Assembly: GCA_016110215.1 (NCBI GenBank)
Contig: JADWQD010000012.1
Span: forward strand, 620,001 to 684,000
Length of the DNA stretch: 64,000 nucleotides
Source of the DNA: Capronia americana
Lineage: Eukaryota; Ascomycota; Eurotiomycetes; Chaetothyriales; Herpotrichiellaceae
Reading direction: 5' to 3'
In this document: one piece after another, positions 10,484 to 21,149 of the stretch
Layout of the letters: each line of letters starts with the position of its first letter
Numbering within the stretch: the first letter of the stretch is position 1
Made by a program: the position numbers and the translations under genes
The notes under the pieces: model-generated
Seen by the model: only the letters and a program-made list of their open reading frames with translations
What the model was told of the DNA's origin: nothing
The model's database searches: none

Positions 10484-13400
10484 CAAGATTGTAGGCTTGC
10501 GAGATGGAGGAGGCGAAGATTGAGTCCGGCGCAATTCAAGGATTTCCAATCTGTTGTATACTCGACGGGTTGCGAGATTTGTTAAGGGTTTGGTAATGTA
10601 CAGTGGAGCGTGGATAGGGTCGAGTTCGGCGTAAGTGTACGTGGACTCGGAAGTAGGAATGGGAAAATGGTAGGGAAGGACCGAGTGGCAAATCTATATG
10701 CGAGCAGGGTATTTGAGTATCCGGACGACAACGGGGCTGACGACAGACCGATGTCGAAAACGATGGAAGGGAGCGAGGTATGCAACGGAGGTATCGGGGA
10801 TGGGAGCGGAATAACTTGGGTCAAATATGGCCGTTGGCTTCGTCCGGGAAGGGAATAAATTTTAACACTTTCTACCCAGATGTAGGGGATGCGAATAGGG
10901 TAATTGTGCAAAGACTGTGCTGAGGTTACGTCTGATTGTTGAATGATGTTGAGGAATCGACCATGACCATCGGCCCGGCAGGAGACGAGGGAAACGGCTG
11001 CAGGGAAAGTGTAAGAGTGAGCGCTTCACCTGAATGATGGTGGGGGGTGACGTCGCCGATGACCAGGATCCCGCGAGCGGAGCGTGCGATAGGCCAAGGC
11101 ACCGACTGGGATGCCCGTGAGCGGTTTGGCCGTGGACGATCGGATCAGGGAAGTCGCAGGAGGGGAAAACCCTCACCTGGCCTGCTCAAGCAGCAAGAAC
11201 CTGCTTCGGCTATACGTTGCTAGCGATTGGTCGAGGCCGCCCTTAGCCGTAATATTGGGTAATTGCTGGTAAAACCTGCAGCTGCCTCGGGTTGCGCGCT
11301 GCAAGGGTTGACTTTCGGTGGTTGCACCGCGAGCCTAGGCCCCGGGTCAAGCAGCCTAAGAGTGACATTGACACGGTTCACCGAGCTAATTCCTGCCCAT
11401 AAGCAAGTCGCTGCTTATCCCAGGTTGACCTGTCGGGTCGCAAAACGATGATGCGAACTTGTTGGGCCGTTTTTAATTTTCAATGTCTGTTCGCATCAAC
11501 GGTGCTGGTAGCGAGGAGACAGAACTCGTCGCTTCCATCCAGCTGTCCATGGAATGCGCTCCCTCTTGCCGATCCAGGCTAGTACGAGTATGGTCTGTAC
11601 GGTTTCAGTGCGATCATGATCGGCCGCAACTTGTGAGCGACTTGGCAAGCTGACGTCGTCCAACCTGCTGGTGTGGCTGTGCTGTACGGAGATCCACCCA
11701 ATCGCCGTCTTCACTTTACGACAGCCCGTGCGATCCCGAGCATCCAGGCCTGTGGTGCAGTCTCGCTGCTGTAAGCCGCCTTGTACAGGCTGCAACAAGT
11801 TCTTCTCCTCGGATTCTAGAATGTCGCGAGACGCTGCCGGTGCCCGCTCCTACTCACACCACCGTCTTTGTCATCGACTTTAGCTCCCTGTGCACACTCT
11901 ATATTTGTTTGCGCGACATACTTACGTTAGCCATATCACTACTTCCAACCTGACAGTACTGGACAACTGTCCATGGGAATAGTGATCCGCAGCAGGCTAA
12001 CTACCGGCCGCAAATGATAATTGCCCGAGAGAGTCGTATTCTCTCAGCTCATCTGTGCCTTGGTCTACCTCGTACTCGTAGTAACAGGCTAATTAGAAAT
12101 CACCCCAAGAGCTCGGATATGCATCGCATCGATACATGGGCCCGTAGATCAGCCAGATGGCCGTCCAGTTAGCAGGCACCTCTTTACTCGTACTTCTGAC
12201 TGGAGAGGTAGCGCGTACGGGCGACGGGTGGGTTGGCGTAGCTCGAGGCTGTGATGAGACAGGTTTGGGGCTATTGATCTGAGCCGTACTGGGGCACTCG
12301 TAGACACTTTGTTTCTCTCAACATTTGCTGCTATGGGGTGGGGTTTTCCCACCTGCCCAGGGTGACTCCACTTCTAGTTCCTTCTAGAATTCAATTTTCC
12401 TTCGTCTAACATGCAGGAACCTGCCGCGCTGCCGTTGCATTGCGTTAGGGCTGCTGGGCATAAGGCTGGAACTACCAAGGTGGGGTTCGATTATTGGATC
12501 GAAGCCTACCCCAGTACTGGGCAGGTTCCAGAAGCCGATTAGTAGCTGAGATAAAACTCTGCTGGCTGTGCTTCGCTCGCTGATTGGCTGCTTTTGGGCA
12601 CGCGGGCTACTACTCGTATCGGGGTATTCCGGCCGTGGAGCTCTGCGACGGCTTCTGGACTCTCGGCACATGCCAAATCTATCATTCATACTCGTACGTC
12701 CAGCAACTCTGTCCCGTTCTGGTAGGCGTACGAGTACACCCATCGGGTCTCTGTCCTGGATAGGAGGTCAACCGATTGTATCCAGCAATTGCCGACAGAC
12801 ACTAGGTCGGACTTCTTGGCAGGGCTTTTGCAATAGTACCCAGTCGTGCCAGTATTGTCTTTGTGACAGATTTTGGAACCCATCAGACATCGGCATCGCC
12901 GCAATCACCAGCGTGCTGAAAGTCTTGTGACTATCGGCACCTGCAATAGCCGGATAACAAAATTTCGTGTCCCTGATGATTCCTTGTCACCTTGTTTCGC
13001 TTCCGTTGGAGACGCGGCCCATTCAGCTTGCTGGAGTCACGATCCTCGACGCTGCACCGCCACATGGTGCCACATCTGGTGAGACAGATGAGATCTACGA
13101 GTACGGCACACCGTCTCTGAACGAGAAGAACTGCGTACCTGCTGGATCAAGCGAGCTGACGGAGTGCGTAAGGGTGTGGCGCCACTCCTTCGCCAGATGC
13201 TTGCCATGTGGCAGTCCAACCCCGCATTGCGCTTGTCGAAAATCGGAGCATGGTCCTCGGAAGTATCGCCGACACTGCGCAGCAATGGTCGAATTTTGAC
13301 TCCGGTTGCTGATGCGGCACTCCGCTTTCCGGTGGGTAGGGCAGGGCATACTCGATCGGGGAGGTCCACCCGCCAGACAGCCTGGCACAGTCTGTCTTAC

Positions 13401-14987
13401 AGACTGGGTTGACGGTACGGGTAAAGGGATAGCTGAGCAATGTCATTCCGCATCGCAATCCCATATTAGCACTTCGCAAACTTTTTACGTCCGGAACGGC
13501 AGTGTTCGGAAATTCGTCCACAGAGGATTTCACCGCGCTGAAGGCTCGGAGGACAGAGAGTTTTCCAACTCCGCTCATGCGTTTGGCGGTCGCACACCTG
13601 CTCCAGCTCGTATGATACTGACCAAAGTAGGGAGCGTGCTGCGCAGGGCAGAAGCCTACTTTAGCAAGCAAGGGTGACCAAATTCTGAAGAGTCCGTCCC
13701 GATTTGGTACCATAGATGTTTTAATCGCCACTGAGCTACGGTCAGCGTCTCGGAACTTGATGGAGGACTTTGGCCCTCTCACTGGTCCTGAGCCGACCGC
13801 GTTTTTCAAAGTCAAGCTGGACCGACACAACACGGATCTTGCAAGTATCGGAAAAGAATTGTTGGGAATCTTTGACTACCCTGGAATGGTTGCCGGGAGC
13901 CGTATTCGCTTGCGTGGATTGTGGTAGTCATCATTCGCATGACTAGTTGGAGGTGAGGCTGTCGATTAGGCTCCCCAGGCCTGGCTCCAGACAGCCTATT
14001 GCTATGTTTCTCACAGCAGTCCCATTCTAGCCAGAACTTGAGATGATGTGTACTCACAAATCTGGCAAGTGAGCGAACTCCAAACAGTGGCCAAGACACG
14101 CTGTGTCTGAGGTGGATTTATATGTTCAGTGGCCACGAAAACCAAGGTATGTCGCACAGCACCTGAGGTGTTCTGTACCAGATGGAATTAAGGCAGCCCC
14201 ATGTCAACTGCCTACTTGCTACCTGGATGCTTGATTGGAGGAGTCTTAGAGGCCCAGGGAGTGCATTTTCTCAACCCGACTCACACAATCGGGGATTGTT
14301 TGATCCACATCACTCTCATTGCATGCATCGGTTCGCTGACGACCAATTGACTTGGCCGTTCATGTCTTCACCTCTGGTTCTTCGTCAAGAGCTCGAATCC
14401 CTCACGATGGCATTGCGCAGCCACAAAAGTAGAAGTTGTATACATGGAAATGAGGCTCGAGTTCCAAAACCCACATGGATCTGGGTGTACGTGTTCGAGT
14501 AACTGCCCTCTAACACCGCAGTGACGGCCGTTGCCAATGAAGCGAACAGTTAAGCAGTCATTGAAAGAGATCGCTGGCCCAAGTCACTGGTATCGTAGAA
14601 GCGAGCGCAAACAGCATGAGACGGAGAATCACCAAGGAATAGAACGAGCGCATGGTTTTTGAAGTGTTGTTCTGTATTGATGCCGATGCCGATGCCTTGT
14701 GTCATGGCTCAGCTACCTATCAACGCCGGAACCTGCAGGCTTCTCGTGGCACAGCGTCTGTATGATACATCATCGCAGGTGAAGGCACCGATGTGCTTGG
14801 TTTGCCATCCCGTTCATAACCGTGACCCTTGGCACGTCCCCATTGATCAAAACCCATGTCAATGCCCAACCACTCCGAAACTCAAAGCAAGCAAAAAGAG
14901 TCGAGCAACCATGCCGTGGATGAAAACAAGCACGACACGCTCGAGGACAAAGTCGTAACAGACAGAGTACGAAGGCTGATGAAGTGT
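10484..14987. other. Long spacer (promoter of C2H2 gene to H4 3' end)
   Basis: About 4.5 kb without a convincing gene. The longest frame (minus strand, 13147-13833, 228 codons) has no recognisable domain and an unremarkable composition. Between 11583 and 13104 a short motif, TACTCGTA or its complement TACGAGTA, occurs seven times. The right end should contain the H4 3' UTR, and the left end the 5' UTR of the C2H2 gene. Confidence 0.45.
11583..13104. promoter_or_regulatory. Cluster of TACTCGTA/TACGAGTA motifs
   Basis: Copies are at 11583 (TACGAGTAT), 12071-12080 (CGTACTCGTA), 12185-12193 (TACTCGTAC), 12611-12619 (TACTCGTAT), 12689-12697 (TACTCGTAC), 12728-12737 (GTACGAGTAC) and 13096-13104 (TACGAGTAC). 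The word also occurs singly in other spacers of the window (2221, 29678, 52076, 59431). It could be a binding site for an unknown factor, a fragment of a dispersed element, or a locally frequent word. Function is inference only. Confidence 0.3.
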
Positions 14988-15360
14988 TCAACCACCGAAT
15001 CCGTAGAGAGTTCTCCCTTGTCGTTTCAAGGCGTAAACCACGTCTGAATGGGTTGTTAGTCAATGTTCTCTTTTGCCACAGGCTATTGGGGAGTGTCAAC
15101 ATACCGAGTGAGGTGACGGTCTTTCTCTTTGCGTGTTCAGTGTATGTGACGGCATCTCGGATGACACCCTCGAGGAAGGTCTTGAGGACACCTCGGGTCT
15201 CTTCGTAGATCATGGCGGAGATACGCTTGACACCACCACGACGGGCAAGACGTCTGATGGCAGGCTTGGTGATACCTTGGATGTTGTCGCGCAAAATCTT
15301 GCGATGTCTCTTCGCACCGCCCTTGCCGAGGCCCTTGCCGCCTTTGCCGCGTCCAGTCAT
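14988..15360 (-). CDS. Histone H4
   Basis: Encodes the core nucleosomal histone H4 (103 residues with initiator Met). Exon 1 is 15360-15105 and exon 2 is 15043-14988, separated by a 61-nt intron (GTATGT...CAG) that splits the Asp codon of 'VTSL-D-VVYAL'. The N-terminal tail 'MTGRGKGGKGLGKGGAKRHR' and the C-terminal 'RQGRTLYGFGG' are fully canonical, so the model is secure. It is transcribed divergently from histone H3 at 16119, sharing the 758-bp spacer, the usual arrangement that lets both genes be induced together in S phase. Only one intron is present, near the 3' end. Confidence 0.98.
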
Positions 15361-16118
15361 CTTGATGAAGTGTTGGAGGAGTTGTGTGAAGAGATTGAAA
15401 AAGGTGGTATGAAAGTTGGTGTCGGTCGAGACGTGGTACTTTGAACGGATGGAGATGGAGGATGAAGAGTGGTTGGTGGCGCGTTGTGGGGGATGTTTAT
15501 GCCCGGGAGAGCCTGTCGCGCGCCCAAAATATCAACCCACGCGTGTCCAGATCACAGCCAATCAGAAATCAGATCCGCAAAATGCAATCGCCATGCACCC
15601 CGACTCTGTGAGCGCCGATGCACTGATTTCTCAACCACCACTGCTTGGATTTACTGATCTTTTGAGATCCAAAGTCGGATAGCCATTGCGATTATTCCTA
15701 TGGTAAATTACGCATTGATCGTATGGATCATGTTGTGGTTGCTGGGATTTTGAACCGTTGAGTGGTTCGTGAGATCTTGATGTGGTCACGCCAAGCGAGC
15801 ATCAGGCCAGATTTGGCAGCGTTTCGGATCACTGCAAAACCGCAGCGCAAAATCATGGAGGATTTGCAGCCCTGATCTGAGCACTTGTTTTGCGAATAAT
15901 CAGTCACGGCCGCTTTGCCTGTCACTTGCAAGTGAATCACGCCTGCACCAGATCACGCCAAGCAGCTGCCTGCGCAATCCTTTCTCCTACAAATATCTCC
16001 CTCTCCCCCACCCCAACCACTCATCTTCTTCTCCTCATCAGCCTCACTCATCATCTCATCCAGCCAACTCTTCATTCATCAACTTACCACAACTTCGCTC
16101 ATCAAACTATTCATCGCA
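15361..16118. promoter_or_regulatory. Bidirectional H4-H3 promoter region
   Basis: The 758-bp divergent spacer must contain both histone promoters. It holds a CCAAT box at 15558-15562 and an 11-bp word, TCACGCCAAGC, repeated in direct orientation at 15786-15796 and 15953-15963; both lie in the H3-proximal half. The 100 bases before the H3 ATG are pyrimidine-rich (TCTTCTTCTCC-like), typical of highly expressed fungal genes. The role of the repeated word as a histone control element is inference. Confidence 0.75.
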
Positions 16119-16647
16119 ATGGCTCGTACCAAGCAAACCGCTCGCAAGTCCACCGGTAAGTTGTGCTCACAATAGTCTCATGACAGCTTCAGAACATTGT
16201 CACTGACTCGTCTCTCCAGGTGGCAAGGCCCCGAGAAAGCAGCTCGCCTCCAAGGCCGCTCGCAAGTCTGCTCCCAGCACCGGAGGTGTCAAGAAGCCCC
16301 ATCGCTACAAGCCTGGTACCGTCGCTCTCCGTGAGATCCGTCGCTACCAGAAGTCCACTGAGCTCCTGATCCGGTATGTCACAACATCGTCACTGTAGTT
16401 TCAGCATTCACTAACTGGCCGATGCAGAAAACTTCCCTTCCAGCGTCTTGTCCGTGAAATCGCCCAAGACTTCAAGTCCGATCTCCGATTCCAGTCTTCC
16501 GCCATTGGCGCTCTTCAAGAGTCAGTCGAGGCCTACCTCGTCTCGCTCTTCGAGGATACCAATCTCTGCGCCATCCACGCCAAGCGTGTCACCATCCAGT
16601 CCAAGGACATTCAACTCGCTCGTCGCCTCCGTGGTGAACGATCTTAG
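16119..16647 (+). CDS. Histone H3
   Basis: Encodes the core histone H3 (136 residues with Met). Exons are 16119-16155, 16220-16373 and 16428-16647, with introns of 64 and 54 nt. The first intron splits the Gly codon in 'ARKST-G-GKAPRK', the second the Arg codon in 'ELLI-R-KLPFQR'. The modifiable tail 'MARTKQTARKS', the K27 context 'AARKSAPSTGG' and the C-terminal 'RRLRGERS' are all present, so this is an ordinary replicative-type fungal H3, not a centromeric CENP-A variant. It is transcribed away from H4. Confidence 0.98.
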
Positions 16648-17272
16648 ATGACGGCTTGCGCGGTCTTCGACTTCCTGGTCATGACAACCGGTACTTGGGA
16701 AAGTTGAAGCATGGAGTGGTTTGAGTATGGGGTTCACGAATGACACAATGGCGAAATGGATGATTCACACAGGGCTTGTATTGCTGTATTGCTTTTTTTC
16801 AACATTGAACATGGGGGTGGTTGCTGGGAATTTGGCGTCCTCTTGCTCCCTGCTTGTGCTTGTACATCACAGCATGGTTAGCAGTCATCATGAAACTTGA
16901 CCTGGACAGCAGAAATGTGCTGCATCGGATAGAATCTGAATACAATTCAGATCAACAGATCAGATCAACACCCTGCCCCATTTCCTTCGTGCGTGCAGTT
17001 CTTCCAGACCTAAGTGACTCGAGCAGTTCCGCCTGCGGATGTGTTTGGAATGGAAGATCTAGGGGGCTGGTGCCTAAAATGGCGTGCGACAGGGGCCTGC
17101 CACGGGCGTCATCGGCCATGAACCCGTGGACCTGCATCGCCCGGAACAGATCTTCGGCGCTATTGCGTCTTTAACTTGCTCCGATGTAGGGATTAGTTTT
17201 GCGCAAATCTCCATCGCATATCACTTCTTATGAAGTCGCTGACATCTATGTTCATCATGGGACCTCACGAGA
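16648..17272. other. H3 3' region and Mpv17-family promoter
   Basis: No gene is seen. The left part should be the H3 3' UTR. A palindromic GATCTGAATACAATTCAGATC-like stretch lies near 16932-16953. No other structure was recognised. Confidence 0.5.
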
Positions 17273-18233
17273 ATGATGCACCCACTGCAGCGGGCAGCGT
17301 TCAAGTTCAGCGCCAGGTCGCCGTGGCTACGGCCACGATCACAGGGATTGCGAGTGCGACATAAGCAACAAGCGCAGAGAAACTCCTCCTCAAACCCTCC
17401 GAAAGACCCAACCCCTTCTACGCCGGCAAAGTCCAACGACCTGCCTCCTCACTCGCTCAACGAGGTGGCAGCTGGCGAGACCGCGAAGCCCATCGAGCCA
17501 GTCGACATTCCCATCCAGCTATGGTATCACCGGCTGGGCCCCGTGTCTGACTTCTTCAAATGGTTCCACCGCACGCAGGCGAAGAGGCCATACACGGTCC
17601 AAATATGTACGACTCTGACGACTTACCTGTGCGGTGATCTCCTCGCGCAGGATATTGGAGGAGAGCTCTACGATCCCTGGAGGACGTTGAGAATGTTGAC
17701 TATTGGAGCAATTGCTGCGATTCCTGGATATAAATGGTAAGACACCGGCAGGCCCACGGGCAAAGTCATCAGACAAACGAGCTCTTGAAAGCATACGAGA
17801 CGGGAGCACATTTCAGAAGCTGACGCGGAAGTCCTGCAGGTTTCTTTTCCTGGGAAAGAACTTCAACTACTCCTCGAAAGTCGCGTCCATTGCCACCAAA
17901 GTGGCCGTTAATCAAGCAGTCTTCACACCCTTGTTTAACTCCTACTTCTTCGGCATGCAAGCGCTACTGACCGGCGAGCATGCTTCGGGCATAATCACAC
18001 GCATCAGGACTACCGTGCCTGTCAGCATGCTCAACTCCTTGAAGCTGTGGCCCGCTGTCACGGCGTTCTCCTTCGCTTTCATTGCGCCGCAGTACAGGTT
18101 CATGTTCTCGGGAATCTTTGCCGTGGCGTGGCAGTGTTATTTGAGCTTCTTGAACAGGAAGGAAGAAAAGATTGAGGCGCAGATTGATACTCTGAGCCAC
18201 CCTGTGATACCCGAGGGAACGGCCGTGAAATAG
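17273..18233 (+). CDS. Mpv17/PMP22-family mitochondrial membrane protein (Sym1-like)
   Basis: Predicted 285-residue member of the Mpv17/PMP22 family, whose best-known fungal member is Sym1 of the mitochondrial inner membrane. Exon 1 is 17273-17736 and exon 2 is 17840-18233, joined across a 103-nt intron that splits a Trp codon (PGYK-W-FLFLGKNF). The first 40 residues are rich in Arg/Ser/Gln without acids, as in a mitochondrial presequence. Family marks are 'LGPVSDFFKWF', 'TTYLCGDLLAQDI', 'FNSYFFGMQALL' and the C-terminal 'LKLWPAVTAFSFAFIAPQYR' with the W-P and PxxxR positions. About four hydrophobic segments are visible. Substrate or channel activity is not established for this protein. Confidence 0.88.
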
Positions 18234-18732
18234 AGCTTGACATGGACAACCTTAAAGGTGTTGTACAAGAGGATAACGATTCTTAAGGGAGAGCTATATA
18301 CGACAGAAACGCATCGAGGTCCAGCAGGACCCGAAAATGGTCGGCGAGCATTGCCTTTTGGCAAGCTGATGGGTCTAGGCGAAGCCAATGCCACAGGAAC
18401 AGGCTGAGTGAACACCATAGAATCTAGCCACCACATAGAAGACAGGCAGCGGTGTCAGCCTAATCATAGAGCAGACCAGAATAGAAGGAATATCAAATCG
18501 ATTGGGCATCATCTTCTCTTACATTTATGTTTTGTTCCCCACGACGCGTCAACAACGACCGCGATTGACCAGACAGATGCAACTCAAGTCTATCTTTGCC
18601 TGAGGTTAGGAAAACAAAACAACTAATCTATTTTCACGATGTATCTATTCCAGAACTGCAGCTCGGGACATCACATGCAAGGCATCTTGTCTCTCTCATA
18701 TCTTGCAGCTCGTGGTGGAAGATCAATGAATC
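18234..18732. other. Spacer, no gene
   Basis: Contains the 3' UTR of the Mpv17-family gene and the promoter of exonuclease V. Nothing else was recognised. Confidence 0.5.
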
Positions 18733-20735
18733 ATGACGCCTGCATCGCCGTTATTCGCCCACTATCAGGCCTCAGCCCTGTCAACGCCAGATACCGATGT
18801 GGACATGCAACTGGACCCAAATTATGGCAAGCAAACAGCGAGCGTGCAAGATGATGAAAACTGCGACGAGTACAGTGACTTCGCAGACGACCCTGAGACG
18901 CTTGACATAATCGATCAACTCCTCCTCGAGGCGGCGAACCAGCGGAGAGAGGAAGCGTTAGCAAACGCACCCTTAGTTGTGACGGACATCGAGGACTATG
19001 AGGACCCTCGGGGCGTTCGTCTGCCTAAGGTGCCTGGCCTTGAGACCACGCGTCAATGGGGCCGTCAACGCCCATCCACCGGGACCGCGCAACAGCAGGA
19101 CATACGCGACGAGAGTGGTGAGCTACCTAGAAAGACTTCACTGCTTTGTCTTGCTGACGAGCTAACCAGCGGCTAGCTGAACGAAGACGCAGTCAAGGCG
19201 ATAAAGAAGTCTCAAAATTCCACAGAGACGACTCTGCTCGGCCAAAAGACAATGCGCAAGATGCAGCTCTCCAACCCATGGGACCTGACACTCGGTCCCC
19301 CCTCGAACGATTCCGCAAACCGCCCAAGAAAGCCCTCTCTGTCACCGATCTGATCTCCCCGTCATGGTGTGAGTTGCAATACTACTACGTTCTGACCAAG
19401 CATGGTCGCAAAAGGAGGACACCTGCTATGAAACAAGGGAGTGCTGTTCATCAAGCCCTTGAAGATGAAATCCACACCACAGTCCCCGTGGAAATCACCA
19501 AGAAAGAAGACGGCTGGGGATTGAGGATATGGAACATCATTCAAGGCCTCCGAACGCTCAGAGAGACAGGCAAGACCCGGGAGCTGGAGATCTGGGGTTC
19601 GGTTGGCGGCGAGCTGGTCAACGGGGTTATTGATGAGCTCAGCTGCGAATGTCCTGATCCGAAGCTGGAGGGGATGAGCCGGGACCTACAGACGACTAAA
19701 GATATTGAGCCCCCGCTGCCGGAGTACCAGGCCAGTATCAGGGACTATCTTGTGACGAGCGAAAATAGAGACCAATGCCAGTCGCAGCAGCACGCCCTCA
19801 AAAACGACGATGGCACCGACGAGTTTAGCCAGCCAGCTCCGGACTCAAGAATGAGGACACCCGGAGAACAGGAGAAAAGAATCTACATCACAGACGTTAA
19901 GACGCGACAAACACCAACATTACCCACCGGTTCAGCCATCCGACCTACACTCGTTCAGCTCCACCTCTATCACCACATGCTCGAAAATCTAGCTCAAGGA
20001 AAGTTCCCGCTTTCTCATCTCGCAGAGAGATATGGCTTCGACACGAATGAGACCTTCTCAGACTCATTTATCGCTCAAATAGGTGGACTGAATCACGACC
20101 TCTTCGCTCTGTCCCAGCAGAGTGACGACATGCGGCACGACAACCTGCCATCTTCAACTCAGGACTCGATGGATATCCTTCTCCAGCACAACACTCTGGC
20201 AGCTCTGTGGGGCTTCATGTTGGAGCAGCTTCGACTGACTTTCATCCTTCCCTCTGAATCCAGCTCATCTTCTCACCCAGACACCACGAGCACCGAAACC
20301 AACACCACCATGGCAGGTCACGATCTCCCAGACCCGACCATCCCACCCCCTTCCTCCCTCTCTCAGCTCCCGATCCCGCCGTCCCAACCGACCCGCCTCT
20401 CCCCGATCCTCACGGCGCGCTACATCGCAACGAACTACAACCACTCCGACGACACGCGAATTCTTGGCAGCAAGTCCCTCCTCTTCAACCCTTCGTTCCT
20501 CACCTCCCAACTGTATGCATCACTTGGTTTCTGGAAAGGAGAGAGACAGCCGAGGGGAGTAGAGGTCAACGATGCGTGGAAGTGCCGCATCTGTGAATTC
20601 CGCGATGAATGTGCCTGGGTCAAGGAACGGGATGAGGTCATGGTCAGAGAGGTAAGGGAGAGGAGGAAGTTGAAGGCGAAGACGGACGGGGGCGAGGATG
20701 GAGACGCGGACAAGGGGAAAAGGAGTCGCGTTTGA
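18733..20735 (+). CDS. EXO5: Exonuclease V (Exo5/Dem1 family), mitochondrial
   Basis: Single-strand-specific DNA exonuclease with an Fe-S cluster; the yeast homologue Dem1/Exo5 maintains mitochondrial DNA. Exon 1 is 18733-19117 and exon 2 is 19177-20735 (647 residues), joined across a 59-nt intron; the in-frame acceptor is the second AG (19175-19176), because the first AG leads straight into a stop. The nuclease core is visible: 'GSAVHQALEDE', 'GVIDEL', and 'ITDVKTRQ' giving the D-x-K signature of PD-(D/E)XK nucleases. The four cluster cysteines are C193 ('SPSWCELQYYY') and C598, C601, C607 ('CRICEFRDEC'). The region between the 'GVIDEL' and 'ITDVKTRQ' motifs and the Ser/Pro-rich stretch before the C-terminal cysteines are low-complexity insertions. 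Confidence 0.92.
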
Positions 20736-21149
20736 GGGATCAGTATGCTAGCGCTTTGCCACTTTCCTCGTTTGGAGGTACAGCACCGCGCACTGCGCGC
20801 GGAGCAGCGAACGCCGATTCGCTTGGAGGCAATTTGACCATTTGAGAATGCCGGTGGGTGATGAAGCGTGCATGCATGAGATTGGGACTCATTTTTGGGG
20901 GGGGTTGCATGAACTGTTACCGATATGGAAGCCGTCCGAGAGCGATACGGTAGGGTATACAGTTGCAAGCACGTGGATGAAGCAAGTAATGCTGAAGCTG
21001 GAGCAGGAGCAGAATGCTGATGATGTCTTGGCTCCACACCTACCTACGCATATACAGAAAACAGGTAGGTATTCTTTCGATCTTCTAATTTTCAATCGAT
21101 CGATATAGCTAGCATACAGTATGGCTGGACTGACTGACCTCTACGATTC
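20736..21149. other. Convergent spacer, no gene
   Basis: Lies between the 3' ends of exonuclease V (+) and the DUF3445 gene (-), so it should hold both 3' UTRs. No further feature was recognised. Confidence 0.5.

Noticed and set aside
13147..13833. 228-codon minus-strand frame in the long spacer
   Set aside because: No family resemblance, and overlapping plus-strand frames of similar quality; at this GC content such a length can arise by chance.
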